Notes: generated from the sequence alone by a model not told the origin. A stretch of 64,000 nt of DNA from Thiomargarita sp. (GCA_020718845.1 DYRG01000002.1:1-64000); one strand, 5' to 3'; positions 17,195 to 26,991 are shown, counted from the stretch's first letter. A program made the numbers and translations.

Positions 17195-19556
17195 CCTTTC
17201 TCATTTAACCGATTCATTAAATCCTCAACAACGCGAAGCAGTGACTGCACCAGCGGGAAATCTTTTAGTTTTAGCAGGCGCTGGGAGTGGAAAAACTAAA
17301 GTTTTAACGCATCGTTTTGCATGGTTAATGGAAGTAGAAAAGATTTCTCCGCAAGCGATTTTAGCGGTAACATTTACCAATAAAGCGGCAAATGAAATGC
17401 GAGAACGTTTGAATAAACTTTTGCATTTGAATCCGCGTAGTTGGTGGGTAGGAACTTTTCATGGTTTAGCGCATCGTTGGTTGCGTACACATTGGCAAGA
17501 AGCGAATTTACCGCAAGCCTTTCAAATCATTGATAGTGATGATCAATTGCGCATTATTAAAAAGATTTTAAAAGAGATTTTAAAATTAGATGATAAAGTG
17601 TGGATTCCTAATCAAATTCAAGGCTATATTAGTCGCGCAAAAGATCAAGGGGTTCGTCCGCCTTATATGGATTCCTTTGATGAGTATTCTCGAACCATGA
17701 AAATGATTTATGAGCATTATCAAAACTATTGTGATCAAAATGGATTAGTAGATTTTGGAGAATTATTATTAAGAGTGTATGAAGTTTGGCATTATTATCC
17801 TAACATTTTAACGCATTATCAGAAACGTTTTCCTCACATTTTAGTCGATGAATTTCAAGATACTAATAATATTCAATATGCGTGGTTGCAACAGTTAATT
17901 GGAGAAACGGGTTGCGCATTTGTAGTGGGTGATGATGATCAATCCATTTATGGTTGGCGCGGTGCAAAAGTGGGTAATGTTCGGCGATTTCAAAAAGATT
18001 TCAAAACAGTTCAATTAGTGCGTTTAGAACAGAATTATCGGTCGAGTGCAACTATTTTAGCTGCTGCAAATGCGTTGATTGAGAAAAATAATTCTCGAAT
18101 GGGTAAGAAACTTTGGACGGAAGGGGATTCTGGCGAACCGTTGCGTTTATTTAATGCAATGGATGAAAAAGAAGAAGCGCGTTTTATTGGTGAACGCATT
18201 CAACAGTGGATTTCACAGAATAAAAAACATAAAGATTGCGCTATTTTATATCGTTCAAATGCCCAATCGCGGATTTTAGAAGAAACGTTAATTCAAATGC
18301 GTTTGCCGTATCGAATTTATGGCGGTTTGCGATTCTTTGAACGCCAAGAAATTAAAGATGCTTTAGCCTATTTAAGATTATTGGTTAATAAAGATGATGA
18401 TACTTCTTTTGAAAGAGCGATCGCTGTTCCGCCGCGAGGAATTGGTGATGTCACAATGGAGAAACTTCGTGAACACGCTCGCCAAAATCAAACATCATTA
18501 TGGCAAGCTGCTGACATTTTAAGTCAAGAGAAAAAACTGTTTTTTCAAAACCTAAAATCTCAATTAAATCAATCACTTAGTTTATTGGATGAATTAGAAA
18601 AACCAGAACAAGTTTCTCAAGAATTAAATCCGCGTGCGGCAAATTTATTGCGTCAATTTTTAGATATGATTTTACAATTAAGAAAAACGACTGAAAAAAT
18701 GCCTTTGCATCAATTAGTGTCTGCGGTTTTACTTCAAACGGGTTTGCTCAAATTTTACCAAGAAAAGAAAGGCGAAAAAGAGCAAATGCGAGCAGAAAAC
18801 TTACAAGAATTAATTAGTGCAGCAAAAGGATTTGAAATTGATAGCACGGAAGGTTTAACGCCGTTAATTGCTTTTTTGAGCAACGCTGCTTTAGAATCGG
18901 GAGAACGTCAAAGCGATCCCAATCAAGATGCGGTACAATTAATGACTTTACATTCAGCGAAAGGTTTAGAGTTTCCAGTGGTATTTCTGTGTGGATTAGA
19001 AGAGGGTTTATTTCCTCATGTCATGTCTTCGCAAACGGTTGAGGATTTAGAAGAAGAACGGCGTTTGTGTTATGTAGGAATTACTCGAGCAATGAAGCAT
19101 TTGTATTTGAGTTATGCAGAAAGCCGTTCGATGCGTGGATCAACGAATTTTACCCGACCTTCGCGTTTTTTAGAAGACATTCCAAAATCTTTAATTGAAG
19201 ATATTCGTTTGAAAACACCGTCACCTATTAAATCAACGGCATTTGCACCGTCGCCACATCGTTGGACAAATAAACCACGTTTTAATGATGAAGAAAAACC
19301 ACGCCAATTTTATCATTCAAGCGAACGATCTGAAGACAATAAACACCAACAAAATCAGCAAATTATAAATAAACAAGCATGGGTTGATCCGAAAGCAAGT
19401 TTTAAAATAAACCAAAAAGTCCAGCATGAGAAATTTGGGATTGGAATTGTCTTAGCAAATGAAGGAAAAGGTGAAGCAGAAAGAGTTTATGTTGATTTTG
19501 GAAAACACGGCAAAAAATGGTTAGTTTTGAGTTATGCAAAGTTACAACTCGCCTAA
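17187..19556 (+). CDS. uvrD: ATP-dependent DNA helicase UvrD/PcrA
   Basis: SF1A helicase for nucleotide-excision and mismatch repair. 789 residues. Motif I LAGAGSGKTKVLTHR (residues 29-43), Ia TFTNKAANEMRERL, II LVDEFQDTN, III VGDDDQSIYGWRGA, IV VRLEQNYRS, V VQLMTLHSAKGLEF, VI LCYVGITRAM. The C-terminal tudor-like domain (NQKVQHEKFGIGIVLANEGKG) binds RNA polymerase in relatives. A UvrD/PcrA rather than Rep assignment rests on this tail. Starts inside the end of the exporter gene. Confidence 0.95.
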   Translation: MLDLSHLTDSLNPQQREAVTAPAGNLLVLAGAGSGKTKVLTHRFAWLMEVEKISPQAILAVTFTNKAANEMRERLNKLLHLNPRSWWVGTFHGLAHRWLRTHWQEANLPQAFQIIDSDDQLRIIKKILKEILKLDDKVWIPNQIQGYISRAKDQGVRPPYMDSFDEYSRTMKMIYEHYQNYCDQNGLVDFGELLLRVYEVWHYYPNILTHYQKRFPHILVDEFQDTNNIQYAWLQQLIGETGCAFVVGDDDQSIYGWRGAKVGNVRRFQKDFKTVQLVRLEQNYRSSATILAAANALIEKNNSRMGKKLWTEGDSGEPLRLFNAMDEKEEARFIGERIQQWISQNKKHKDCAILYRSNAQSRILEETLIQMRLPYRIYGGLRFFERQEIKDALAYLRLLVNKDDDTSFERAIAVPPRGIGDVTMEKLREHARQNQTSLWQAADILSQEKKLFFQNLKSQLNQSLSLLDELEKPEQVSQELNPRAANLLRQFLDMILQLRKTTEKMPLHQLVSAVLLQTGLLKFYQEKKGEKEQMRAENLQELISAAKGFEIDSTEGLTPLIAFLSNAALESGERQSDPNQDAVQLMTLHSAKGLEFPVVFLCGLEEGLFPHVMSSQTVEDLEEERRLCYVGITRAMKHLYLSYAESRSMRGSTNFTRPSRFLEDIPKSLIEDIRLKTPSPIKSTAFAPSPHRWTNKPRFNDEEKPRQFYHSSERSEDNKHQQNQQIINKQAWVDPKASFKINQKVQHEKFGIGIVLANEGKGEAERVYVDFGKHGKKWLVLSYAKLQLA

Positions 19557-19575
19557 GAAATCGTTGAAAATCCCC

Positions 19576-19604
19576 TTGTCAAAAAGCAACGGGGGCTATA
19601 TGAT
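19576..19604 (+). promoter_or_regulatory. Candidate sigma-70 promoter for the leuA leader
   Basis: TTGTCA (19576-19581), a 17-base spacer and TATGAT (19599-19604): each box is one mismatch from consensus with ideal spacing. Transcription would start near 19611, about 230 bases before leuA, leaving a long leader. Confidence 0.7.
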
Positions 19605-19638
19605 GAGTAAAACTCTCCAAAACAAGACCCTTTGATTT

Positions 19639-19728
19639 ATGAACGTGTCAACACATTCTTACAATGCTTTTTCTGCACAAGTGGCAGTGTTGTTGTGTCG
19701 ATGGGTCGCCTCTCAACATTACTCCTAA
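19639..19728 (+). CDS. Candidate leuA leader peptide (29 codons)
   Basis: Short ORF from ATG 19639 to TAA 19728, ending in the run [15 protein letters not shown]. Four Val and two Leu codons sit close together (GTG GCA GTG TTG TTG at 19681-19695, plus GTC), as expected for a branched-chain-amino-acid attenuator. It lies between a good promoter and two GC-rich hairpins upstream of leuA. There is no strong ribosome site, so translation is inference. Confidence 0.5.
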   Translation: MNVSTHSYNAFSAQVAVLLCRWVASQHYS

Positions 19729-19741
19729 GCACGTTGCGATT

Positions 19742-19788
19742 GCTGCCGTAGGGCAGCGTTTCTTTTATACTTGCCCATTCGGGGGCAA
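19742..19788 (+). promoter_or_regulatory. Candidate attenuator hairpins upstream of leuA
   Basis: Hairpin A: GCTGCC (19742-19747) with GGCAGC (19752-19757), followed by TTTCTTTT (19759-19766), a terminator-like layout. Hairpin B: TTGCCC (19771-19776) with GGGCAA (19783-19788), with further T-rich sequence downstream. GGCAGT within the leader-peptide Val/Leu codons (19683-19688) can pair with the 5' arm of hairpin A, giving a possible competing structure. Leucine or valine control is inferred. Confidence 0.55.
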
Positions 19789-19843
19789 CAATACCGTTTC
19801 TTTTTTCTTTTATTTCCTCGCAAATTTTTTAGGAGTTTCTCTC

Positions 19844-21382
19844 ATGCTTTCTGATAGCAAATTAATTATTTTCGACACCACTTTACGCGATGGCGAACAA
19901 AGCCCCGGCGCGTCGATGACCAAAGACGAAAAAGTCCGCATTGCCAAAGCCTTAGAAAAATTAAAAGTCGATATTATCGAAGCTGGATTTCCCGCTGCAA
20001 GCCAAGGGGATTTTGAAGCGGTTTCTGCGGTCGCCAGCGTGATCAAAGACGCAACCGTGTGCGGATTATCGCGTGCGCTCGACAAAGACATCGACACCGC
20101 CGCGCAAGCCCTTAAATCTGCTGCAAAAATGCGCATTCACACCTTTTTAGCGACTTCGCCCATTCACATGGAGAAAAAACTCCGCATGACACCCGACGAA
20201 GTGGTCGAAAGAGCAGTTGCGGCGGTCAAAAGAGCGCGAAATTACACCGATGATGTGGAATTTTCACCCGAAGACGCGGGTCGTTCCGAAACCGATTTTC
20301 TGTGTCGAGTGATCGAAGCGGTGATTAATGCGGGTGCAAAAACCATTAATATTCCCGACACCGTTGGTTATAATTTACCTGATAGATTTGGTAATTTAAT
20401 CAAGACCTTACGCGAACGCATTCCTAATTCTGATCAAGCGATTTTCTCTGTGCATTGCCATAATGATTTAGGATTAGCGGTTGCAAATTCTTTATCGGCG
20501 GTTTTGAATGGTGCGCGGCAAGTTGAGTGTACAATCAATGGGTTAGGTGAACGTGCGGGCAATGCAGCATTAGAGGAAATTGTCATGGCGGTGCGCACTC
20601 GACAAGATGTTTTTAATTGCGATACCACTATTGATACAACTCAAATCGTGAATTGTTCAAAATTGATTTCAACAATTACAGGTTTTCCAGTGCAACCCAA
20701 TAAAGCAATCGTGGGAGCAAATGCGTTTGCGCACGAGTCAGGAATTCATCAAGATGGCGTGATCAAACATCGAGAAACTTATGAAATCATGCGTGCGGAA
20801 GATGTGGGTTGGAAAGCGAATCGCATGGTGTTAGGAAAATTATCAGGTAGAAATGCGTTTAATCAGCGTTTAAAAGAGTTAGGTTATGATTTCACCTCAG
20901 AAAGCGAATTAAATGCCGCGTTCTCTCGTTTCAAAGCCTTAGCGGATAAGAAACAAGAAATCTATGATGATGATTTACAAGCCTTAATTAGTGATACTTT
21001 ATCCGCAGAGAACGAACGTTTCAAATTGGTATTTCTGCACGTTTGTAGTGAAACGGGAGAAACGCCTCACGCGCAATTAACTTTAAGTGTTGCTGGCGAA
21101 GAGAAAACAACCGATAAAACAGGCAGTGGACCCGTTGATGCAACTTATAATTCCATTGAGAGCATCGTGAAAAGCGGTTGTCATTTACAACTCTATTCTG
21201 TGAATAATGTCACCGATGGAACAGATGCTTTAGCAGAAGTGAGCGTGCGTTTAGAGAAAGATGGAAGAATTATTACGGGTCAAGGTGCAGATATTGATAT
21301 TGTAATTGCATCGGCAAAAGCCTATTTGAGCGCATTAAACAAAATCTTTGGAAAATTAGAACGTCAACATCCACAAGTTTAA
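19844..21382 (+). CDS. leuA: 2-isopropylmalate synthase
   Basis: Condenses 2-oxoisovalerate with acetyl-CoA, the committed step of leucine synthesis. The frame is open from 19664, but the family start [22 protein letters not shown] is at ATG 19844 with AGGAG 8 bases before, giving 512 residues. TIM-barrel metal site: [47 protein letters not shown] follows, and the C-terminal leucine-binding regulatory domain is complete ([16 protein letters not shown]). Codons up to about 20340 look much richer in G/C than the rest. An attenuator-like leader and a terminator bracket the gene, so it is monocistronic. Confidence 0.97.
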   Translation: MLSDSKLIIFDTTLRDGEQSPGASMTKDEKVRIAKALEKLKVDIIEAGFPAASQGDFEAVSAVASVIKDATVCGLSRALDKDIDTAAQALKSAAKMRIHTFLATSPIHMEKKLRMTPDEVVERAVAAVKRARNYTDDVEFSPEDAGRSETDFLCRVIEAVINAGAKTINIPDTVGYNLPDRFGNLIKTLRERIPNSDQAIFSVHCHNDLGLAVANSLSAVLNGARQVECTINGLGERAGNAALEEIVMAVRTRQDVFNCDTTIDTTQIVNCSKLISTITGFPVQPNKAIVGANAFAHESGIHQDGVIKHRETYEIMRAEDVGWKANRMVLGKLSGRNAFNQRLKELGYDFTSESELNAAFSRFKALADKKQEIYDDDLQALISDTLSAENERFKLVFLHVCSETGETPHAQLTLSVAGEEKTTDKTGSGPVDATYNSIESIVKSGCHLQLYSVNNVTDGTDALAEVSVRLEKDGRIITGQGADIDIVIASAKAYLSALNKIFGKLERQHPQV

Positions 21383-21403
21383 TTTCATTTTTTATTTCAA
21401 ATG

Positions 21404-21428
21404 CTCCCCAAATATGGGGAGTTTTTTT
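21404..21428 (+). terminator. Intrinsic terminator of leuA
   Basis: CTCCCC (21404-21409), loop AAATAT, GGGGAG (21416-21421), then seven T. A textbook rho-independent terminator 22 bases after the leuA stop. Confidence 0.93.
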
Positions 21429-21442
21429 AGAGGAACATTACG

Positions 21443-21540
21443 ATGAAAAACCAAATTTATTATGGTGATAATTTAGATATTTTGAGAAATCTTATCCAAA
21501 ATAAATAAAAATGTGGATTTATCGGAATGTATTATACTTT
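21443..21540 (+). pseudogene. Relic of a DNA methyltransferase N-terminus
   Basis: ATG 21443, preceded by AGAGG, opens a 21-codon ORF MKNQIYYGDNLDILRNLIQNK ending at TAA 21508. YYGDNLDILR is the typical opening (SAM-binding region) of N4/N6 DNA methyltransferases of restriction systems. Another frame just beyond the stop reads KNVDLSECII, matching the ESVDLIYIDPP that normally follows, so a small insertion or frameshift after codon 20 broke the gene and the remainder is gone. relA ends at 21532 on the other strand. Confidence 0.6.
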
Positions 21541-23718
21541 TTTTAAAGTAGAATTTTCTATACTTGGCTTCATTCTACTTACTTCTAAAACATTGCTGAG
21601 AGCATCAATTTTCTCAAGCGCTTTGCTCAATTGTTTTGCATCTCGAACTTCAATGCGTAAATTCATACTTGCAATCAAATCATCATCAGTTAAAGTATTC
21701 ACCGCTGTAATATTGATTTTGCTTTCAGTTAAAATGTCGCTAATATCACGCAACAAACCAAAACGGTCGTCCGCTTTTACATGAATTTCAACAGGATACA
21801 TTAATCCAATTGGCGATCCCCATTCCACATTTACCCAGCCGTCCTCATCAAAAGAAGAATCTTGTACTAAAGGACAATCGCGCCGATGCACTTGAATTCC
21901 TTTATCCGTGACATATCCAACAACGTGATCTTCAGGAACAGGATTGCAACATTCTGCCAAATAGGTTTGCATATTATTAAAATGCCCTTGAATTAAAATC
22001 GGTGGCGCGTGCTTTTTCTTACTTTTAATTGAAGGCGAATTTGGAGGAAAAACTCGATCTTGTAATGCGTCCGCAATTGAACACATATCTAATACACCTA
22101 ATCCAATTGCTTCTAATAAAGAGTCTAAATCATTGTAACGATATTTTGAAGCCAGTTCTTCTAAATTATATTCCATCACGTTCAAACGAAATAATTCACG
22201 GTTTAATAAAGAACGACCTTCGGCGATATTTTTTGAACGATCTTGTTGTCTAACCCATTGATTTATTTTAGATTTTGCACGATCGGTTTTTAAAAATCCT
22301 AAAGTATCATTTAACCAATGACGACTTGGGCGCTCTTGATCGGCAACGTGAATAGATACTTGATCGCCGCTATTAAGTGTATAATTTAATTGAACTATTT
22401 TGCCATTTACCGATGCCGCACGACACCGATGACCAATGCTGGTGTGCACATGATAAGCAAAATCTAATGGTGTAGAACCTGCGGGCAAATCAATGATTTT
22501 TCCTTTAGGCGTGAACACATAAATCCTCTCACCATACATTTCTTCTTTGAATTGCGTAATCAAATCAGTTGTATTACTTTCTGTTTGACAATGTTGCAAA
22601 GAAAAAATCTTTTGATTCATCTCTTCATTTTGTGTATCAAACTTTCCTTCTTTATAACGCCAATGTGAAGCAATTCCGATTTCTGATTCAAAGTGCATTT
22701 CATGCGTGCGGATTTGAACTTCAAAGGGATTTTCATCTATTCCAATCACCGCCGTATGTAAAGAACGGTAGTAATTTTGTTTAGGTCTTGCAATATAATC
22801 ATCAAACTCATTTCCCATCGGAGGAAAACAACCATGCACAACCCCTAATGCACTATAACATTCTCCAATGGTATTTACTAAAACTCTAATCGCCAAAACA
22901 TCATATAATTCACTGAATTTCTTATTTTTTTTCTTCATTTTTTGCCAAATACTATAAATATGTTTTGGTCGTCCGTTGATTTCTGCGTCGATGCCGCTGT
23001 TATGCAGTGCTTCTCGTAAAGTATTAATCATTTGCTCAATTAAATGCTCACGTTCGGTGCGGCGACGATCTAAGTTTCTTGCAATGCGTCGATAAACATC
23101 AGGCTCAGAATAACGTAACGACAAATCTTCTAGTTGCCATTTGATTTGCCAAATGCCTAAACGATTTGCTAACGGTGCATATAATTCAAGGGTTTCTCTT
23201 GCAATGCGGCGTTGTAAATGTTTAGGTTGAGCATCGAGGTGTTGCATTTCATATAGGCGTTCAACTAATTTAATTAGAACAACGCGCACATCAGAAATCA
23301 TTGCTAAAATCATGACTCGAATGCTTTCTAAACGCGCTTGTTTTTCTTCGGGAGAAATGTTGTCTTGGAATTTTAAGGTGTACAAATCTTTGAGAAACTC
23401 CATGCGCAGAGTGCTTTCTAAAAGATTGATAATGCTTTGAGTAAATTTGGGTTTAAGTTCTTCAAAAGTGACTTTATTTTTTTCTATTAATAAATGGAGA
23501 ATGGCAGCACTTAATCCTTCCGCGTCTAAACGCAGATGAAAAAGCATTTCTAAGATATTAAAAATAGGAGAAGTTCGTGATAAATTTGGATAAAAATGTT
23601 GATATAAATCAAAGGACTGAAGTAATTGTCGTTGTTCATCAAAGGTATAATGAGAGGCAAGTTTTTCAAACCATGCATCGAGGTTTTTTTCAAATGCCAA
23701 AGGACTGTATTTATTCAT
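21532..23718 (-). CDS. relA: GTP pyrophosphokinase RelA
   Basis: Ribosome-associated (p)ppGpp synthetase of the stringent response. 728 residues: N-terminal pseudo-hydrolase domain, synthetase domain (RPKHIYSIWQKMKKKNKKFSELYDVLAIRV and YYRSLHTAVIG), TGS domain (YVFTPKGKIIDLPAGSTPLDFAYHVHT), and a C-terminal zinc-finger/ACT region (AECCNPVPEDHVVGYVTDKGIQVHRRDCP; final ACT). The HD hydrolase motif is replaced (LRLDAEGLSAAILHLL; RLYEMQHL instead of RLHNMRTL), so it is called RelA rather than the bifunctional SpoT. It lies next to an M14 peptidase, not the usual rlmD or mazG. Confidence 0.95.
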   Translation of the reverse strand: MNKYSPLAFEKNLDAWFEKLASHYTFDEQRQLLQSFDLYQHFYPNLSRTSPIFNILEMLFHLRLDAEGLSAAILHLLIEKNKVTFEELKPKFTQSIINLLESTLRMEFLKDLYTLKFQDNISPEEKQARLESIRVMILAMISDVRVVLIKLVERLYEMQHLDAQPKHLQRRIARETLELYAPLANRLGIWQIKWQLEDLSLRYSEPDVYRRIARNLDRRRTEREHLIEQMINTLREALHNSGIDAEINGRPKHIYSIWQKMKKKNKKFSELYDVLAIRVLVNTIGECYSALGVVHGCFPPMGNEFDDYIARPKQNYYRSLHTAVIGIDENPFEVQIRTHEMHFESEIGIASHWRYKEGKFDTQNEEMNQKIFSLQHCQTESNTTDLITQFKEEMYGERIYVFTPKGKIIDLPAGSTPLDFAYHVHTSIGHRCRAASVNGKIVQLNYTLNSGDQVSIHVADQERPSRHWLNDTLGFLKTDRAKSKINQWVRQQDRSKNIAEGRSLLNRELFRLNVMEYNLEELASKYRYNDLDSLLEAIGLGVLDMCSIADALQDRVFPPNSPSIKSKKKHAPPILIQGHFNNMQTYLAECCNPVPEDHVVGYVTDKGIQVHRRDCPLVQDSSFDEDGWVNVEWGSPIGLMYPVEIHVKADDRFGLLRDISDILTESKINITAVNTLTDDDLIASMNLRIEVRDAKQLSKALEKIDALSNVLEVSRMKPSIENSTLKKV

Positions 23719-23734
23719 GATGACCTCTATTCAA

Positions 23735-26128
23735 TTATTCAAAAGTAAAAGTCGTTGGGCGACTAATTTCAAAGGTTTGATCGGGATTGCTTAATAGGGC
23801 TTGAACGTACAAATGATAGCCTTTAAATTCGGTGAAATCAGGGCATTGCAAAAGCCAAACGGCTCGACCGTCCGCGTCGGTTTGCGCTTGCCACAGCGGG
23901 AAAATGTGCCCCGATAAAAACAATTGTCCGATCATATTTGGCAAACTGTAAGGATTTTCCGTTTGAAATGAAGCATATACCTGCACATTCGCCAACGGTT
24001 TTCCATCAATCACCATTCGTACCCATTCGTTTTTAGTGACTTTTCCCCAAACGCCGATAGTTGGAAGCGATGATCTTGATTTTAAAGAAATTTCATCGAT
24101 GCACGCTTCGGTGAGATCGTCATTCATCGCGTCTTGAGCAATAAATCTTAAACGCATCCGATCCGTCAATGGCAGCACGCTTTCTAGTTCAAATTGCGCA
24201 TTTTCCCAGTAATTTCGATTGGGAATTCGTTCTAAAGTTCGCCAAGTTGCGCCGTCGTCGTTGGAAATTTGCACGTCGAGGCGATCGTCCTGCGTGCCGC
24301 CCAAATTTGCGAACCATCGCCGATACGATAATTCTAAATTATCCAACCCTAATGCGCTGAAACGGGGCGATGTCAGCATCGTTAAACCGTGCACGTCGTA
24401 ATTTAAAAGCGCATTGCCGCTGCCCGTTACCCAACACTTCGAGGCGGGGGCAGTTTCAGGACTTACAAAATGCGGCAAGGTTCGATGCCACGCCCATTTT
24501 TCTTGGGGATTGCTGACATTCCAAGCAAAATCAGCGACTTCCATATTATCCCATGCGATCAAACGTGCTTTGCCGAGCGGGATTTTTAAGGTTTGCGGGG
24601 TCGACAATTTTTCAAAATCCCAATTTAAATGAATTAATTCAATGCTTTGTGCTTGTTCTGAAATATAAATCACCATCGGATCGCTTATCCATGTTTCTCT
24701 GGGCGCAATCGATAGCGTTAAAGATGAATTTTCAAAAATAAGATGTTGATTTTGTTGATTAATTTCCAAAAAACCATTTAAAGATAATGTGCCTTCGTTA
24801 GTGATGTTGAGCTGTAATTCCCAGACTTCGCCCGCGTCGAACGCTCGATCGCCATTTCCATATAATTCACGCCAGATTGGATTCATGATTGGCGACGCGC
24901 CCGCCCATTGCACCATTTGCTTAAATGACGGATATAAATCATTGAAAATAGGCTCAATTCTTGATGGTGCAGCCCAAAATCCATCGGTGTATGTGCCCGC
25001 CTCTAAAGTGTACGCCAATGTGCCGTGCGTGGCGTACAAATAATCGTCGGTCGATCCACTCGTCGCGCCGTATAAATGCCAAGCATTTTCAGCTACATAG
25101 CCGTTTTTCTCAGTTAAACGATCCGCATAATATCGAAACAACGCATCTGATGAACTTGGCTCGTCGGTGTATCCCCAAGGGAACATCCATTCATTGCCGT
25201 AACTGTGGACGGTCGCGGCAAAACGCGGTTTTTCAATTGCCATCAAATCTCTCAATGCAATGGTTTCCGCTTCCGAAAATGCGCTAACCCCTTGATATGC
25301 TTCATTTTCCATGCTAATGTCATAAACCACCGATCCCCATTTCCACCCATAATTACGATTCAAATCAACCCCAAAACTTCCATCGAGATTGGGTCGACGG
25401 TTTTTACGCCACATTCCCCCGCCTTGAGGATGGGTTTGGCGATTAAATTCGTAACCGTCGGGATTCACACACGGAATAACGATGATATTTCGGGTATTGA
25501 TTAAACGGTTTATTTCAATATCTTGGAAAGATTGCTTGATAAAAGTATCGACAAAACGTAAGACAAGTTCTGCGCTTAAAGGTTCTCGTGAATGGTGTAA
25601 AGCATCAAACCATGCGGTGGGCTTAGTCTCTAAATTTGCAGAGATTTTTAACGCCCAAATGTCGCGTCCTTCGAAGGTTTTTCCGATTGAGAATTTTGAA
25701 ACAAATTGAGGATAAGTTTGAACTAATTGATCGAGGGTTTTTTCAATTTCTGCGAAGGTTCGAAATCCTCCCATCGAACCTGTTGGAGCGGCATTTCGCC
25801 GACTAATATCCGCTTGGGCGCGGCGGGCATAAAATTCTTGTAAATTACTGATCTTTATATTAAATTTAAATTCACGGCGTTTTAAAATATTTTGCAAACG
25901 TTTATCCGCATACAATAACACGGTGTTTTCATTCAATATTTCAACATCTGGCACAAGGCTTTGTAAAACGTGCAAATGTTCTTCGGATTCAATGTCGACT
26001 TCCAACAAATCACCCGCCCATCCAAGATTGCACCACAACAAAAGCGCGAATCCTAAAAACTTCAGGGTTTCAAACCTCGCGGTCTGAAACCCTTTCCGTT
26101 GTTTCTCGTGCATATTGAGAAAAATCAT
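23735..26128 (-). CDS. Secreted M14-family zinc carboxypeptidase
   Basis: 797 residues with an N-terminal signal peptide (hydrophobic LKFLGFALLLWCNLGWAG after a long charged start). The M14 zinc ligands are seen in HHSREPLSAELVLR (HxxE) and VHSYGNEW; substrate-binding residues in NPDGYEFNRQTHP, RKNRRPN and VDLNRNYGWKWG; the catalytic Glu in AYTLEAGTY. About 400 further residues form beta-rich modules (VSNPQEKWAWHRTLPHFVSP; FSALGLDNLELSYRRWFANLGG; then an Ig-like tail), probably for binding or secretion. Initiation at ATG 26128 with AGGA 5 bases upstream; Met at 26113 is possible. Much of the gene looks more GC-rich than relA next door. Confidence 0.9.
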   Translation of the reverse strand: MIFLNMHEKQRKGFQTARFETLKFLGFALLLWCNLGWAGDLLEVDIESEEHLHVLQSLVPDVEILNENTVLLYADKRLQNILKRREFKFNIKISNLQEFYARRAQADISRRNAAPTGSMGGFRTFAEIEKTLDQLVQTYPQFVSKFSIGKTFEGRDIWALKISANLETKPTAWFDALHHSREPLSAELVLRFVDTFIKQSFQDIEINRLINTRNIIVIPCVNPDGYEFNRQTHPQGGGMWRKNRRPNLDGSFGVDLNRNYGWKWGSVVYDISMENEAYQGVSAFSEAETIALRDLMAIEKPRFAATVHSYGNEWMFPWGYTDEPSSSDALFRYYADRLTEKNGYVAENAWHLYGATSGSTDDYLYATHGTLAYTLEAGTYTDGFWAAPSRIEPIFNDLYPSFKQMVQWAGASPIMNPIWRELYGNGDRAFDAGEVWELQLNITNEGTLSLNGFLEINQQNQHLIFENSSLTLSIAPRETWISDPMVIYISEQAQSIELIHLNWDFEKLSTPQTLKIPLGKARLIAWDNMEVADFAWNVSNPQEKWAWHRTLPHFVSPETAPASKCWVTGSGNALLNYDVHGLTMLTSPRFSALGLDNLELSYRRWFANLGGTQDDRLDVQISNDDGATWRTLERIPNRNYWENAQFELESVLPLTDRMRLRFIAQDAMNDDLTEACIDEISLKSRSSLPTIGVWGKVTKNEWVRMVIDGKPLANVQVYASFQTENPYSLPNMIGQLFLSGHIFPLWQAQTDADGRAVWLLQCPDFTEFKGYHLYVQALLSNPDQTFEISRPTTFTFE

Positions 26129-26144
26129 TACGTCCTAACGAAAA

Positions 26145-26840
26145 TTAGAAACGTCTACCGATACCAATACCATACACCCAAGGATTAATATCAACGTCAA
26201 CGCTTGCTCTGTTAGTTAAACCTGCGCCATATGTGAAGCTAGCGGTGGTTTTTAAGCCAATGTATTTCATATCAGCGTTCACAAACCAACCATTGCCCAT
26301 ATCAAAGTCAGCGCCTGCTTGAGCAACCCAGCCAGCTTTGTTATCAATTTCAAGTTTGCCCACGCCACCTAATGCACCCGCTAAAGCTGCATTGGTTAAT
26401 TCGCTTTTAAAGAACAGCGTGTAGTTCAAACCTAAACCCACATAAGGTTGGAATTGGCTTTTTGGTGAGAAATGATATTGTGCAATTAACGCAGGAGGTA
26501 AAACAGTGGTTTCACCGATTTTATTGAAGCCAGCAATTGCGTTTTTGCCAGTTAATTCGTGTTTGGTTGAAGGGTCTAATAACAATTCAACCCCGAAGTT
26601 ATCGGTGATCATGCTGGTGATGTCGATATCTAGTGTCCACGCATCGTTCACGCCGACTTTAGAATTTGCAACAGGGAAAGCGCCAGCGGTGCTGTTGGCA
26701 ATGGCGGTGCTGTCGTCGCTAGGGTTGATGTTGATGACGCGACCGCGCACTAATAAATCGCCCGCTTTGTGAGCGAACACTTCCGCGCTTGCTAAGCCTA
26801 AACCCGCTAATACGCATAATGACAGGACAGATTTTTTCAT
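26145..26840 (-). CDS. ompW: OmpW-family outer membrane protein
   Basis: Eight-stranded outer-membrane beta barrel of the OmpW/AlkL family, a channel for small hydrophobic compounds. 231 residues: signal peptide ending AEVFA, then GDLLVRGRVININP, SMITDNFGVELLLDP, LPPALIAQYHFSP, FQPYVGLGLNYTLFF, GWFVNADMKYIGLKT and a C-terminal GIGIGRRF ending in Phe, as for BAM substrates. The M14 peptidase gene follows 16 bases downstream, perhaps on the same transcript. Confidence 0.95.
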   Translation of the reverse strand: MKKSVLSLCVLAGLGLASAEVFAHKAGDLLVRGRVININPSDDSTAIANSTAGAFPVANSKVGVNDAWTLDIDITSMITDNFGVELLLDPSTKHELTGKNAIAGFNKIGETTVLPPALIAQYHFSPKSQFQPYVGLGLNYTLFFKSELTNAALAGALGGVGKLEIDNKAGWVAQAGADFDMGNGWFVNADMKYIGLKTTASFTYGAGLTNRASVDVDINPWVYGIGIGRRF

Positions 26841-26991
26841 AGATAGTTCTCCTTAAAATAATGAAAATAAAAGACAAAACGGGAAGTTTTCCCAAAAAGT
26901 ATTACCCCAAACCTAAGGCGTACTTTACCCTAATTTTGAGAAATTCGCAATTCTCTTAAAATGGGCAAATCTTTCTCCGTGCAAATAGACA

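Noticed and set aside
19664-19843. 60-codon N-terminal extension of leuA
   Set aside because: It covers the leader hairpins, has no family similarity, and ATG 19844 has a strong ribosome site.
21532-23718. SpoT instead of RelA
   Set aside because: The HD hydrolase residues are replaced and the neighbours are not rpoZ/gmk/trmH; RelA fits better.
26882-26893. GGGAA-GTT-TTCCC palindrome upstream of ompW as an operator
   Set aside because: Short, single, and not linked to a regulator whose site is known; could equally be a 5' UTR hairpin.
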